DNA from: Microvirga makkahensis
Lineage (GTDB): Bacteria > Pseudomonadota > Alphaproteobacteria > Rhizobiales > Beijerinckiaceae
Direction of reading: 5' to 3'
Length of the DNA stretch: 64,000 nt
Assembly: GCF_009830105.1 (NCBI RefSeq)
Contig: NZ_WURB01000013.1
Coordinates: forward strand, 57,390 to 121,389
Shown: piece by piece, positions 8,057 through 17,813 of the stretch
How positions within the stretch are numbered: position 1 is the stretch's first letter
How the letters are laid out: every line of letters begins with the position of its first letter
The notes under the pieces: model-generated
Seen by the model: the letters and a program-made list of their open reading frames with translations, nothing else
Told to the model about the DNA's origin: nothing
Database searches by the model: none
Position numbers and translations under genes: made by a program

Positions 8057-9223
8057 ATGCCTACTGACGACCTCGTCAGCCTCGATCTCATCCGTGATCT
8101 GGTCCGCTTCGACACCACGAGCCGCAACTCCAACTTGGAGCTGATCGGTTATATCCGCGACTATCTCGCAGGCCTGGGGATCGAGAGCACGCTGATCCTC
8201 GACGAGACCGGCCGAAAAGCCAGCCTCTATGCGACTGTCGGGCCGCAGGATCGCGGTGGCATCCTGCTCTCTGGGCATACGGATACGGTGCCGGTCGACG
8301 GCCAGGATTGGACGAGCGATCCGTTCACCCTCAGCAGGCGCGGCGACCGGCTCTACGGCCGCGGCACAGCCGACATGAAGAGCTTCGTAGCCATCGCGCT
8401 CGCTTTCGCCCCCGCGTTCGCGAAGTCGGATCTGAAGATTCCGATTCACTATGCCTTCTCCTACGACGAGGAAATCGGCTGCCTCGGGGTCCGTCCGCTC
8501 ATTGCGTATCTGAACACCCTGCCAATACGCCCGCGCATGGCGATCATCGGCGAACCGACCGAGATGCAGGTCATCTGCGCGCACAAGGGCAAGCTCGCGA
8601 CCCGCTGCCGTGTGGAAGGGAAGTCCTGCCACTCCTCGCTCGCGCCGCGGGGTGTCAATGCGGTCGAGTACGCGGCGGAAGTGGTTGCCTACTTGCGCGG
8701 TATGGCACGGCGCATTGCGGCGGAGGGGCCTTTCGATGAGGGCTTCGATATTCCCCACACTACCATTCATACAGGCGTGATCCGCGGCGGCACGGTGCTC
8801 AACATCGTGCCCTCGGAATGCGAGTTCGACTTCGAGTTCCGCTATCTTCCCGAGCAGAATCCCGACGCCCTGCTCGCTGAGGTAAAGCGCTTCGCCCACG
8901 ATGTGCTGGAGCCGCAGATGAAGGCCGTGGCGCCAAATGCGGGCTTCTCCTGGCGGGAGCTGTCCTCGACCCCGGGCCTCGACGTCGCTCCGGAGGATGA
9001 AGTGGTGACGATCGCCAAGGCGCTCGCCGGTCAGAACGGCCAGTCCAAGGTCGCCTTCGCCACGGAGGCGAGCCTATTCCAGAAATCGGGGAGCATCCCA
9101 GCCGTGGTCTGCGGACCCGGTAACATCGACCAGGCGCACAAGCCTGACGAGTACATCGAGCTGAGCGAAGTGGCCAAGGGCGAGGCTTTCATGCGCGACC
9201 TGCTCGACAGAATCACGGCTTGA
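8057..9223 (+). CDS. M20-family deacylase, acetylornithine deacetylase (ArgE) type
   Basis: This zinc-dependent amidohydrolase of about 389 residues carries the M20 metal-site blocks SGHTDTVPVDG (His near residue 74), YGRGTADMKS (about 102-111), DEEIGC (about 137-142) and GEPTEM. The catalytic/dimerisation domain is complete. Three starts are possible: TTG 8039, ATG 8054 and ATG 8057. GGAG at 8048-8051 best serves 8057. It follows the ABC importer by only 34 bases, so it probably removes an N-acyl group or cleaves the imported amide, rather than acting in arginine synthesis. Biosynthetic ArgE cannot be excluded from sequence alone. Confidence 0.85.
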   Translation: MPTDDLVSLDLIRDLVRFDTTSRNSNLELIGYIRDYLAGLGIESTLILDETGRKASLYATVGPQDRGGILLSGHTDTVPVDGQDWTSDPFTLSRRGDRLYGRGTADMKSFVAIALAFAPAFAKSDLKIPIHYAFSYDEEIGCLGVRPLIAYLNTLPIRPRMAIIGEPTEMQVICAHKGKLATRCRVEGKSCHSSLAPRGVNAVEYAAEVVAYLRGMARRIAAEGPFDEGFDIPHTTIHTGVIRGGTVLNIVPSECEFDFEFRYLPEQNPDALLAEVKRFAHDVLEPQMKAVAPNAGFSWRELSSTPGLDVAPEDEVVTIAKALAGQNGQSKVAFATEASLFQKSGSIPAVVCGPGNIDQAHKPDEYIELSEVAKGEAFMRDLLDRITA

Positions 9224-9300
9224 TCCTGCCGTCAGCCTGAGCGCGCATTCTCGGTGCATGACCTCGCGGGACGTTGCGGGCGCCCGCCCGCCGAGATCGT

Positions 9301-9327
9301 CCAGCCCCGCCTTACAGGCGGGGCTGG
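9301..9327. terminator. Perfect 12-base-arm hairpin between convergent genes
   Basis: CCAGCCCCGCCT and AGGCGGGGCTGG surround a TAC loop between the convergent deacylase and YjiH-type genes. It is well placed as a bidirectional terminator, although no T-run follows on either side. Confidence 0.6.
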
Positions 9328-9348
9328 AAATCAGGCTACGAACCGGCG

Positions 9349-10674
9349 CTACCCTATCCAGCCCATGTGGACAGCGAGCCAGGCTACTGGTGCCGTGAGC
9401 AGGATGCTCAGGGCCGTGCGAATATACCAGATGACCAGGAGATCGCGGAATCTGAGCGGAATCGAGGTCGCAAGCACGCAGGGGATCGACGCCGAAAGGA
9501 ACAGCACCTGGCTTACCGAGACAATGGCAGCAGTGAAGCGCGCCGCAATCTCGCCCTCCTTCAGGAGGATCGCCGGCAGGAACATTTCGGCAAGTCCTGA
9601 AGCCATCGCCTTTGCGACTGCCATGGGCTCGGCGAACTGCGCGATCCAGGTAAACGGATAGAGAAGCAGGCCGAGGACGTCGAAGAGCGGAGTGTATTTC
9701 GCGGCGAGCAATCCGAGGAGGCCGACCGCCATGATGCTGGGCAGGATCATGGCCGCCATGCGCAGTCCATCGACCAAGTTTTCGCGCAGTGTTTCGGGAA
9801 GGCTCTTTGCCGCACTGGCCTGGTCGATGCCCGCCGCGACTGCGGCCTGCAACCGGCCTTTCCCCGCGGGCAGGGGCTGTTCGTGCTCCCTGCTGTGATC
9901 GAGTCCTGCGAGCGGCCACAGCCGGGCAGTGATCGCCGAGACGGCAAAGGTGATCACCAGGGTCGTCCAGAAGTAAAGATTCCAGGCATTCATCAGCCCG
10001 AGCGTCTTTGCGACGATCACCATGAAAGTTGCGGAAACGGTCGAAAAACCTGTGGCGATGATCGCCGCCTCTCGGACATTGTATTTACCCTCCCGGAACA
10101 CCCGGTCGGTGATCAGCAGAGCCAGCGAATAGCTGCCGACGAAGGAGGCGACCGCATCGATAGCCGACCAGCCGGGTGTGCGCCACACGGGTCGCATGAT
10201 CGGCTGGACGAGGATGCCGGTGAACTCAAGCAGCCCGTATCCGACAAGGAAGCCGAGGGCAAGCGCGCCGATCGGCACGATGAGGCCTACCGACAGGACT
10301 AGCTTGTCAAAGAGGAAGGGCAACATGTCAGGCGCAAACAGCGCGGCTGGACCGAACCCTGAAAGATACATGACCGTCAGGACGACACCGAGCACGCGCA
10401 GGATCGAGAAGACGGCTTGCGCCGTGTCCTTGCGCCATGTGCCCTGAACGAAGGGAGCGATCGCGCCGTACAGGATCAGCAGAGAGACGAAGGCGATTGC
10501 CGCCGGGCGTGCATAGGTCGAGACCGCCGTCGCAGCATGGTCAAGCGGTATAGTGGATTTGCCGGCAATGGTGACAGGCACGAAAAATACGAAGATGCCG
10601 ATCAGGCTGTAGATGCAGAGCCTGGCAAGTGCTCCGCTGCGCGAGCCACGCTCGCTGTAAGTGATGTCCGTCAT
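9349..10674 (-). CDS. YjiH-family membrane protein with nucleoside-recognition (Gate) domains
   Basis: This polytopic inner-membrane protein of 441 residues has about ten hydrophobic segments. The family regions ILYGAIAPFVQGTW, VASFVGSYSLALLITDRVFREGKYNVREAAIIATGFSTVSATFMV and LVDGLRMAAMILPSIMAVGLLGL are visible. The ATG at 10674 is chosen because GGAGGG lies 7 bases upstream. A start 7 codons earlier has none. It is the last gene of the minus-strand hut operon, 57 bases after hutU. Members of this family often accompany hut genes. A role in histidine or urocanate passage is an inference from that context, since the family has no proven substrate that I know of. Confidence 0.85.
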   Translation of the reverse strand: MTDITYSERGSRSGALARLCIYSLIGIFVFFVPVTIAGKSTIPLDHAATAVSTYARPAAIAFVSLLILYGAIAPFVQGTWRKDTAQAVFSILRVLGVVLTVMYLSGFGPAALFAPDMLPFLFDKLVLSVGLIVPIGALALGFLVGYGLLEFTGILVQPIMRPVWRTPGWSAIDAVASFVGSYSLALLITDRVFREGKYNVREAAIIATGFSTVSATFMVIVAKTLGLMNAWNLYFWTTLVITFAVSAITARLWPLAGLDHSREHEQPLPAGKGRLQAAVAAGIDQASAAKSLPETLRENLVDGLRMAAMILPSIMAVGLLGLLAAKYTPLFDVLGLLLYPFTWIAQFAEPMAVAKAMASGLAEMFLPAILLKEGEIAARFTAAIVSVSQVLFLSASIPCVLATSIPLRFRDLLVIWYIRTALSILLTAPVAWLAVHMGWIG

Positions 10675-10731
10675 GCGTTTTCCCTCCCACATCAAAGGAA
10701 TCGGCGGCCGTAAGCGGCCGCCTTGCTGCCG

Positions 10732-12399
10732 TCAGCCAAAAATCCCCGGCAGGTCGAGGCCGTGCTCCCTGGCGCAATCGAGAGCGATGTCGTACCCGGC
10801 GTCGGCGTGGCGCATTACGCCGGTGGCAGGATCGTTCCACAGCACGCGCTCGACGCGCTTGGCGGCTTCAGGTGTGCCGTCGCAGACGATCACCATGCCC
10901 GAGTGCTGCGAGAAGCCCATGCCGACGCCGCCGCCGTGGTGCAGCGACACCCAGGTGGCGCCGGAGGCGCAGTTGAGAAGCGCGTTCAGCAGCGGCCAGT
11001 CGGACACCGCATCCGAGCCGTCCTTCATGGCCTCCGTCTCACGGTTCGGGCTCGCGACAGAGCCGGAATCGAGGTGATCGCGACCGATCACGATGGGGGC
11101 CTTCAGTTCACCCTTTGCAACCATCTCGTTGAAGGCGAGGCCAAGGCGGTGACGGTCGCCGAGGCCGACCCAGCAGATGCGGGCGGGCAGGCCTTGGAAC
11201 TTGATCCGCTCCTTGGCCATGTCGAGCCAGTTATGCAGGTGCTTGTTCTCAGGCAGCAGTTCCTTTACCTTGGCGTCAGTCCTGTAGATGTCCTCCGGAT
11301 CACCCGACAGGGCGGCCCAGCGGAAGGGGCCTATGCCACGACAGAAGAGCGGACGGATATAGGCCGGGACGAAGCCGGGGAAGTCGAAGGCATCCGCGAT
11401 CCCTTCCTCAAGGGCCATCTGACGGATGTTGTTGCCGTAATCGACCGTCGGGATGCCCATTTTATGGAAAGCGAGCATGGCACGGACGTGTTCGGCCATG
11501 GACTGTTTGGCCGCCTTCGCGACCACCTTGGGGTCAGCCTCACGTTTGGCTTCCCAATCGCCGATGCTCCAGCCCTTGGGTAGGTAGCCGTTGACGGGAT
11601 CATGCGCGGATGTCTGGTCGGTGACGCAGTCGGGGCGAACGCCGCGCCTGACCAGTTCGGGGAGGATCTCGGCGGCATTCCCCAGCAGAGCGACGGAGAC
11701 CGCCTTCTTCTCCTTGCAAGCTCTGTCGATGATCGCGAGGGCGTCATCCAGGTCCTTCGCCTGAACGTCCACATAGCCCGTACGAAGGCGGAACTCGATC
11801 CGGCTCGCCTGGCACTCGATGGCAAGGCACGAGGCACCCGCCATGGTGGCGGCGAGCGGCTGCGCGCCGCCCATGCCGCCGAGGCCTGCGGTGAGGATCC
11901 AACGGCCCGACAAATCGCCGTTGTAATGCTGGCGGCCCATCTCCACGAAGGTCTCGTAGGTGCCCTGCACGATCCCCTGGCTGCCGATATAGATCCAGGA
12001 GCCGGCCGTCATTTGGCCGTACATCATGAGGCCCTTGCGGTCGAGTTCGTTGAAATGCTCCCAGGTAGCCCAGTGCGGCACGAGGTTGGAATTGGCGATC
12101 AGAACCCGCGGAGCATCCGCATGCGTGCGAAAGACCCCGACGGGCTTCCCGGACTGCACGAGAAGCGTCTCGTCGGTTTCAAGGTTCTTCAGAGCCGCCA
12201 CGATACGATCGAAGCTGTTCCAGTCTCGCGCCGCGCGGCCGATGCCGCCGTACACAACGAGCTCGCCCGGCTTCTCTGCGACGTCTGGATCAAGATTGTT
12301 CATGAGCATGCGCAGAGGCGCTTCCGTTAGCCAGCTCTTGGCCGACAGTTCGGTGCCGTGAGCAGCGCGGATCACGCGGGAGTTGTCGATACGGGTCAT
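10732..12399 (-). CDS. hutU: Urocanate hydratase
   Basis: HutU (555 residues, full length) adds water to urocanate to give imidazolone propionate, using tightly bound NAD+ as an electrophile. The NAD-binding segment [19 protein letters not shown] is at about residues 170-188. [19 protein letters not shown] and the active-site region [17 protein letters not shown] with its conserved Cys are all present. It lies between hutH (93 bases upstream in the transcript) and the YjiH-type gene. It performs the second step of the four-step pathway from histidine to glutamate and formamide encoded by this cluster. Confidence 0.97.
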   Translation of the reverse strand: MTRIDNSRVIRAAHGTELSAKSWLTEAPLRMLMNNLDPDVAEKPGELVVYGGIGRAARDWNSFDRIVAALKNLETDETLLVQSGKPVGVFRTHADAPRVLIANSNLVPHWATWEHFNELDRKGLMMYGQMTAGSWIYIGSQGIVQGTYETFVEMGRQHYNGDLSGRWILTAGLGGMGGAQPLAATMAGASCLAIECQASRIEFRLRTGYVDVQAKDLDDALAIIDRACKEKKAVSVALLGNAAEILPELVRRGVRPDCVTDQTSAHDPVNGYLPKGWSIGDWEAKREADPKVVAKAAKQSMAEHVRAMLAFHKMGIPTVDYGNNIRQMALEEGIADAFDFPGFVPAYIRPLFCRGIGPFRWAALSGDPEDIYRTDAKVKELLPENKHLHNWLDMAKERIKFQGLPARICWVGLGDRHRLGLAFNEMVAKGELKAPIVIGRDHLDSGSVASPNRETEAMKDGSDAVSDWPLLNALLNCASGATWVSLHHGGGVGMGFSQHSGMVIVCDGTPEAAKRVERVLWNDPATGVMRHADAGYDIALDCAREHGLDLPGIFG

Positions 12400-12491
12400 G
12401 AATTGGTCCTTACGTCATGGATCGGCGGGGCAATGCCCTTCAGGTTTCGAATGAAGGTAGGCGGCTCCCATTCGGCGTCGTCCTGGTCCGG

Positions 12492-14036
12492 TTAAACGGC
12501 CTCGGTCACGGAGGGCAGGACCTCGCAGCCTACAGCCTCCGCCAGCACCCCCGAGCGCACGAGCGCCGTGGCCGATGCGATGTCGGGAGCGATGTAGCGA
12601 TCGTCGCCCAAGGTCGGAACGATGTTCCGGAGCGCGGAGCGAGCTGACTCCAGGCGCGGACTCGAGGCGAGTGGGGCGTGGAAGTCGCAGCCCTGGGCCG
12701 CGGCCAGCAACTCGATGCCGATGACATTCGCCGTGTTCTCGGACATGACCAGGAGCCGTCGCGCACCGTGGGCTGCCATCGAGACATGATCTTCCTGGTT
12801 GGCCGATGTCGGTATGGAATCGACGCTTGCCGGAAATGCCCGTTGCTTGTTCTCGGACACAAGCGCCGCTGCAGTGACCTGCGGAATCATGAAGCCGGAA
12901 TTCAGGCCGGGCTCCGGAGTGAGGAAAGCGGGCAGGCCCGACAGAGCCGGATCGACCAGCATCGCGATGCGGCGCTCGGCGAGCGAGCCGATCTCGCACA
13001 GAGCCATGGCGATCATGTCGGCGGCGAACGCGACGGGCTCAGCATGGAAATTGCCGCCGGACACGACCTCGCCCGTTTCTGGGAAAACCAGCGGATTGTC
13101 GGAGACACCGTTGGCCTCGATCGCGAGCGTCGCTCCCGCCTGACGAAGAAGGTCGAGGCAGGCACCCATCACCTGAGGCTGACAGCGCAGGCAGTAAGGA
13201 TCCTGCACGCGGTCGTCATTGGTGAGGTGAGAAGCCCTGATCTCGCTCGCTGTCATGAGCTCAAGCAGGGCGGCGGCAACTTCGATCTGCCCACGATGGC
13301 CACGGACGGCCTGGATTCGTGGATCGAAGGGCTTGTCCGATCCCCGTGCGGCATCCGTGGCGAGGGCGCCAGTGACAAGCCCGGCCTGCAGAAGGCGCTC
13401 GGCATGGAACAGCCCCGCCAAGGCCAGAGCCGTCGATGTCTGCGTTCCGTTGAGAAGCGCGAGACCTTCCTTAGGTCCGAGTTCGAGAGGTGCCAGGCCC
13501 ACGCGTTCGAGCGCTTCATGAGCCGGCACCTGCACCCCGCCGAAGAAAAACGCTCCGAAGCCCATCATGGCAGCGGTCATATGCGCGAGAGGAGCGAGAT
13601 CGCCCGAGGCGCCGACGGAGCCTTGCGCAGGGATCACAGGAACGAGGCCAGACTTGAGGCAATGGGCGAGATGCTCCACTGTGGAGCAACGCACCCCCGA
13701 GGCTCCCTGTGCCAGGCTTGCCAGCTTCAGGGCCATCATCAGGCGCACCACCGGAGCCGGAAGAGGTTCGCCCACTCCAGCAGCGTGAGAAATCACGATG
13801 TTGCGCTGAAGCACGATCAGGTCGGCATCGCTGATGCGGACATTCGCCAGCTTTCCGAAGCCCGTATTGATGCCATAGACGCTCTCACCCTTGGCAATGA
13901 TCGCGTCGACGGCGGCGGCCCCTTGCGCCACTTTGACATCCCATCCCTTCTGAAGCGCGATGGCGGCGCCGAAATAGATGTCGCGCCACTGCGCCAGAGT
14001 GGCGGTGCCGGGATTGAGCGTCACGATCTGGTTCAT
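12492..14036 (-). CDS. hutH: Histidine ammonia-lyase
   Basis: HutH (514 residues) deaminates L-histidine to trans-urocanate. The self-forming MIO cofactor triad Ala-Ser-Gly is at residues 143-145 in [12 protein letters not shown], and YGINTGFG (about 54-61) supplies the catalytic Tyr loop. NGTQ and the [25 protein letters not shown] blocks are present. The start is the ATG at 14036. The frame is open back to 14210 inside hutI, but the ATG overlaps the hutI stop by four bases (ATGA) and matches homologue N-termini. Translation is probably coupled to hutI. Confidence 0.97.
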   Translation of the reverse strand: MNQIVTLNPGTATLAQWRDIYFGAAIALQKGWDVKVAQGAAAVDAIIAKGESVYGINTGFGKLANVRISDADLIVLQRNIVISHAAGVGEPLPAPVVRLMMALKLASLAQGASGVRCSTVEHLAHCLKSGLVPVIPAQGSVGASGDLAPLAHMTAAMMGFGAFFFGGVQVPAHEALERVGLAPLELGPKEGLALLNGTQTSTALALAGLFHAERLLQAGLVTGALATDAARGSDKPFDPRIQAVRGHRGQIEVAAALLELMTASEIRASHLTNDDRVQDPYCLRCQPQVMGACLDLLRQAGATLAIEANGVSDNPLVFPETGEVVSGGNFHAEPVAFAADMIAMALCEIGSLAERRIAMLVDPALSGLPAFLTPEPGLNSGFMIPQVTAAALVSENKQRAFPASVDSIPTSANQEDHVSMAAHGARRLLVMSENTANVIGIELLAAAQGCDFHAPLASSPRLESARSALRNIVPTLGDDRYIAPDIASATALVRSGVLAEAVGCEVLPSVTEAV

Positions 14037-15241
14037 TGTCCTCTCCAGACGCGGGAGTGCAACGGGTTGAAGCCGATCCGGTAGACGAGCTCGGCGGGAC
14101 GTTCGATGTCCCAGACCGCAAGATCGCACCACTTGCCGGGCTCGAGCGTGCCGATGTCCTGCAAGCGGCCGAGCGCCCGCGCCGCTTCGCGCGTCACGGC
14201 TGCGATGCATTCGTCGACGGTGAGCCTGAACAGGGTCGCGCCCATGTTCATCGTCAGCAGCAACGAAGTCAGCGGCGACGTTCCAGGGTTGCAGTCGGTC
14301 GCCAGTGCCATCCGGGTGCCGTGAGCCCGAAACAGCTCCACAGGTGGCATCTGCTTCTCGCGAAGCATGTAGAACGCACCGGGAAGGAGAACGGCCACGG
14401 TTCCCGAGCGGGCCATGGCGGCGGCGCCCTCTTCATCAGTGTATTCGAGATGATCCGCCGACAGGGCGCCGTGCTCGGCCGCAAGTCTGGCCCCGTGCAG
14501 ATTGGACAATTGATCCGCGTGCAGCTTGACTGGAAGATTGGCAGACTTGGCGGCCACAAACATCCGTTCAATCTGATCCGGCGTGAACGCTATCCCTTCG
14601 CAGAAGCCGTCGACCGCGTCGGCCAAGCCCTCCCGTGCGACAGTCGGCAGGAGCTCGTCACAAATGCGGTCGATGAACCTGTCCTTGTCGCCGTCCGCCT
14701 CAGGCGGGAGAGCATGGGCGCCCAAGAACGTGGTCGAGACGGATACAGGACGGACACTCTCCAGTCGCCGCGCGGCCCGAAGCATCCGAAGCTCCGTCTC
14801 GAGGTCGAGACCGTAACCGGACTTGACTTCGACCGTGGTGACGCCTTCAGCGAGCAAATGGTCGAGGCGCGGCAAGGCCAAAGCAATCAGCTCCTCCTCG
14901 GTAGCGGTACGGGTGGCCCGAACCGTCGAGAGGATGCCGCCTCCGGCACGCGCGATTTCCTCATAACTCGCGCCCGCCAAGCGCATTTCGAACTCATGAG
15001 CCCGGTTGCCGCCATAGACCAGATGAGTATGGCAGTCGATCAGACCGGGAGTGATCCAGCGGCCGGTGCAATCGATTGTTCGCACGGCGTCCCAGGGCGA
15101 AGGCAGCGCCTCTTGTGGTCCGACATAGGCGATCCGGCCGTCCTTCGCGCCGACCGCTCCCCCCTCGATGATCCCCAAGCCCTCGCGTCCCTCTGCGAGG
15201 GTCGCTAGGCGCGCATTCAACCAGACGGTATCGAATAGCAT
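14033..15241 (-). CDS. hutI: Imidazolonepropionase
   Basis: HutI (402 residues) is an amidohydrolase that opens the ring of 4-imidazolone-5-propionate to give N-formimino-L-glutamate. The metal-binding [10 protein letters not shown] (His 71 and 73), the GAHALPPE block, KLHADQ and [10 protein letters not shown] with its metal Asp are all present. It is the first gene of the minus-strand hut operon, transcribed from the hutI-hutC intergenic region, and it overlaps hutH by four bases. Length and motifs are normal. Confidence 0.97.
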   Translation of the reverse strand: MLFDTVWLNARLATLAEGREGLGIIEGGAVGAKDGRIAYVGPQEALPSPWDAVRTIDCTGRWITPGLIDCHTHLVYGGNRAHEFEMRLAGASYEEIARAGGGILSTVRATRTATEEELIALALPRLDHLLAEGVTTVEVKSGYGLDLETELRMLRAARRLESVRPVSVSTTFLGAHALPPEADGDKDRFIDRICDELLPTVAREGLADAVDGFCEGIAFTPDQIERMFVAAKSANLPVKLHADQLSNLHGARLAAEHGALSADHLEYTDEEGAAAMARSGTVAVLLPGAFYMLREKQMPPVELFRAHGTRMALATDCNPGTSPLTSLLLTMNMGATLFRLTVDECIAAVTREAARALGRLQDIGTLEPGKWCDLAVWDIERPAELVYRIGFNPLHSRVWRGQ

Positions 15242-15264
15242 GGTCGGCCTTGGTTGCTCGTGAT

Positions 15265-15305
15265 ATGTATAGTCATAAATTGACCATTTTGACTTGTCTA
15301 TACAT
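15265..15305. promoter_or_regulatory. hutC operator: Candidate HutC operator in the divergent hutI-hutC promoter
   Basis: ATGTATAG (15265-15272) and CTATACAT (15298-15305) are perfect inverted half-sites 25 bases apart, in an AT-rich patch between divergent hutI and hutC. The half-sites resemble the TGTA/TACA-rich sites bound by HutC-like GntR regulators. TTGACC at 15280 and TATACA at 15299 are too close together to be one standard promoter. Confidence 0.55.
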
Positions 15306-15368
15306 TAATTGAAGATCCGATTAGACAATAGTCGCAAGGCGGGAGAAGGAATTGGCGGTACAGAAGCC

Positions 15369-16184
15369 ATGCTTGGGAAAGACCCCGCAGAAATGTCGCT
15401 GGACACGAATCAGGACATGACCGAGCTCGAAGGGCGGAACACCGTGCATCTGAACCAGAGAATTCGGAGAGACATCGAGGACAAGATCATGTCCGGCGAG
15501 TGGCCGCCTGGGCACCGCCTGCCCTACGAGCACGAATTGATGGCCGAGTATGGCTGCTCGCGCATGACGGTCAGCAAGGTCTTGTCCGGTCTAGCCGTCC
15601 AGGGTCTCATCACGCGGCGGCGGCGTGCAGGATCGGTTGTCGCGACTCCTAAGGCCGACCGGGCCGTTCTCCAGATCCAGGACTTTGCGCTCGAGGCGAA
15701 GCGGGCAAACAAATCATACCGCCACCAGATCCTGCGCCGCTCTATCGAGCCGATCGACGCGGCCACGGCCGCGCGGATCGGCATGCCCGCCGAGGCGAAG
15801 GTGCTCTGCGTGGACACCATGCATCTGGTGGAAGGCGAGCCGGAAGCCTACGAGGAGCGCATTATCAATCTCGTAGCGGTCCCGGATGCGCGCGTGGAAA
15901 AGTTCGTCGAGGCTCCTCCCGGAACATGGCTCTTGAACCGCGTGCCCTGGACCGATGCTGAGCATGTGATCAGAGCAGTCAACGCAGACGCCAAGCTGCA
16001 TAAACTGCTCCAGGTTGCGACAGGCTCGGCCTGTCTCGTACTCGAGCGACGGACTTGGCAGGCCGGGGTCTTCCTTACGGAGGCTCGCATCTCTTATCCT
16101 GGCGAACGCCACCGCCTCATTGGGCGCTTCTCTCCGGCCGGGAGCGGGCAGTTTCCGGAGGTGTCCTCCGATGGCACCAGTTAG
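15369..16184 (+). CDS. hutC: Histidine utilisation repressor, GntR family
   Basis: HutC-type repressor with an N-terminal winged helix-turn-helix (about residues 31-90, with SGEWPPGHRLPYEHELMAEYGCSRMTV interrupted by no gap) and a C-terminal UTRA effector domain containing EERIINL and TWLLNRVPWT, the urocanate-sensing fold of this family. The start is uncertain. A TTG at 15309 lies too near the candidate operator, and ATGs at 15369, 15393 and 15417 all have weak ribosome sites. I use 15369. The gene is divergent from hutI and upstream of hutG, so it probably represses both units until urocanate accumulates. Confidence 0.87.
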   Translation: MLGKDPAEMSLDTNQDMTELEGRNTVHLNQRIRRDIEDKIMSGEWPPGHRLPYEHELMAEYGCSRMTVSKVLSGLAVQGLITRRRRAGSVVATPKADRAVLQIQDFALEAKRANKSYRHQILRRSIEPIDAATAARIGMPAEAKVLCVDTMHLVEGEPEAYEERIINLVAVPDARVEKFVEAPPGTWLLNRVPWTDAEHVIRAVNADAKLHKLLQVATGSACLVLERRTWQAGVFLTEARISYPGERHRLIGRFSPAGSGQFPEVSSDGTS

Positions 16185-16334
16185 CGTACAGACGCCGTCT
16201 CTCCGGAGTCGGGAGCTGCTACCGAAAGGTCCACCCAGATCGAGGTCTGCTAACCGGGCGCACGCACTATGGTGAACGACAGAAGCGGAATAGAGCCAGC
16301 TGGTCTTCCGGGCGATCAGGGAGAGGACGGCTCG

Positions 16335-17237
16335 GTGACACGTATCAAGGATATCCTTCGTCCATTGGATTTCGCAGCGCAGGGCGGTTCAGCCATTCTC
16401 GGCTTCGCCAGCGACGAGGGAGTGCGGCGCAATCATGGCCGGCCGGGTGCAGCCCGAGGCCCTGCCGCGATCCGGAACATGCTGAAGCGCTTTCCTGTCC
16501 ACCGGCCAGTCAGCCTTTACGAAGCCGGTGATGTCGCATGCACGGAGGGCGACCTGGAAGGCTCCCAGGATCGCCTTGCCGAGCACATCGCAACGCTCCT
16601 CGGGCGCGACATTCGGCCTGTGGTCCTCGGCGGCGGGCATGAGATTGCCTATGGCAGCTTTCTCGGCTTGACCAAGCATCTTGGCGACCGGCTCGCCTCG
16701 ACCAATGTACTCATCGTCAATTTCGACGCTCATTTCGACCTGCGGCGGGCGCCCCGACCGAATTCAGGGACACCGTTCCGGCAGATTGCGGAGCTGTGCG
16801 CCGCGCGCGGCGCCGCATTCCGATATCTCTGCTTCGGCATCAGTGAGCTTGCCAATACGTCAGCCCTGTTCGAGCGCGCCGACATCCTCGGCGTCGAGTA
16901 CCGTCTCGACGAGGAGATGCGCGCATCGGCTCTCGCGGACATACGGGAGATGCTCCAGAAGAGGATGGCAAGCGTCGACAAGATCTATCTCTCGATCGAT
17001 CTCGACGTGTTGCCGGCGGGAGTGGCGCCTGGGGTATCCGCACCGGCGGCACGCGGCGTTGCTCTTGAGATCATCGAAGACCTCGTCGACGAGATCGTGT
17101 CATCGGAGAAACTTGCTCTCGCCGATATCGCGGAACTCAATCCCCTCCTGGATCGGGACGATCAGACGGCGCGCATTGCAGCCCGTCTCGCCTACCGCCT
17201 TGCGGTCGGACCACGGAGGGCATGGCGTCACCCATAG
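16335..17237 (+). CDS. hutG: Formimidoylglutamase (arginase fold)
   Basis: This ureohydrolase-fold enzyme of about 300 residues hydrolyses N-formimino-L-glutamate to glutamate and formamide, the last hut step. The binuclear manganese motifs are complete: GGGHE (about 99-103), DAHFD (about 131-135) and SIDLDVL (about 220-226). I prefer the GTG at 16335 because GGGAGAGGA lies 7 bases upstream. The ATG at 16269, 22 codons earlier, has no ribosome site. No hutF-type deiminase is present, so the direct glutamate-plus-formamide route is used. Agmatinase-like function is the alternative, but the hut context argues against it. Confidence 0.88.
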   Translation: MTRIKDILRPLDFAAQGGSAILGFASDEGVRRNHGRPGAARGPAAIRNMLKRFPVHRPVSLYEAGDVACTEGDLEGSQDRLAEHIATLLGRDIRPVVLGGGHEIAYGSFLGLTKHLGDRLASTNVLIVNFDAHFDLRRAPRPNSGTPFRQIAELCAARGAAFRYLCFGISELANTSALFERADILGVEYRLDEEMRASALADIREMLQKRMASVDKIYLSIDLDVLPAGVAPGVSAPAARGVALEIIEDLVDEIVSSEKLALADIAELNPLLDRDDQTARIAARLAYRLAVGPRRAWRHP

Positions 17238-17252
17238 ACTCCGCAACACTCC

Positions 17253-17750
17253 TCACATGGGCTGCGTTGCCGATCGGTCCTCGGTCGGCAGCAAGCTCGG
17301 GAGCGGATCGGCGGATTTTACATTCTTCGTCACAACATATGTAAAGTATCGCTCGATCCCGAGATCCAGCCTCAGCAGCTTGTCGATCAGTCTCTGATAG
17401 GCATCGATGTCTTCGGAGACGATCCGGAGGATGTAATCCACACCGCCGCCGGTCGCGTCGCAAGAGACGATCGCAGGCTCTGCGAGGATTGCGGCCTCAA
17501 AGCGCTGGAAATCCGATTGCTGATGGCTCTTGAGCATGATTTCCACCAGAACGGTGGTCCGGCGCGCCAGTTTATCGGTGTTGATACGGGCGGTGTACCC
17601 GGTGATCACACCGCTCCTTTCGAGGCGGCTCAGGCGCTCCCAGCACGCTGTGGGAGACAGATTAACCGCTTCTGCCAGCCGAAGCTTGGTCATACGCCCG
17701 TCTCTTTGGAGAGCGGCGAGGATTTTCAGATCGATTTTGTCCAGTTTCAT
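17253..17750 (-). CDS. doeX: AsnC/Lrp-family regulator, DoeX type
   Basis: This 165-residue feast/famine regulator has an N-terminal helix-turn-helix (residues 1-60, with LSPTACWERLSRLERSGVI) and a RAM ligand-binding domain (about 65-150) ending in YFTYVVTKNVK. That ending is a pattern I associate with the AsnC proteins of ectoine-degradation clusters. DoeX-type proteins respond to acetyl-diaminobutyrate. The ATG at 17750 is the homologue-like start. The frame is open far upstream through the enuR gene on the other strand, which is a GC-bias artefact. It is divergent from enuR, with a short palindrome between. It lies next to hutG as well, so control of histidine genes is the other possibility. 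Confidence 0.75.
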   Translation of the reverse strand: MKLDKIDLKILAALQRDGRMTKLRLAEAVNLSPTACWERLSRLERSGVITGYTARINTDKLARRTTVLVEIMLKSHQQSDFQRFEAAILAEPAIVSCDATGGGVDYILRIVSEDIDAYQRLIDKLLRLDLGIERYFTYVVTKNVKSADPLPSLLPTEDRSATQPM

Positions 17751-17775
17751 GACTATTCCGCAGCTCCAGCACAAT

Positions 17776-17786
17776 GTAATGATTAC
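17776..17786. promoter_or_regulatory. Short palindrome in the doeX-enuR divergent region
   Basis: GTAAT-G-ATTAC is a perfect 5-base dyad in the 63-base gap between the two regulator genes. It is a plausible site for either the AsnC-type or the MocR-type regulator. The evidence is position and symmetry only. Confidence 0.4.
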
Positions 17787-17813
17787 CCCATCACAATCGG
17801 TTGAGACAATCCT

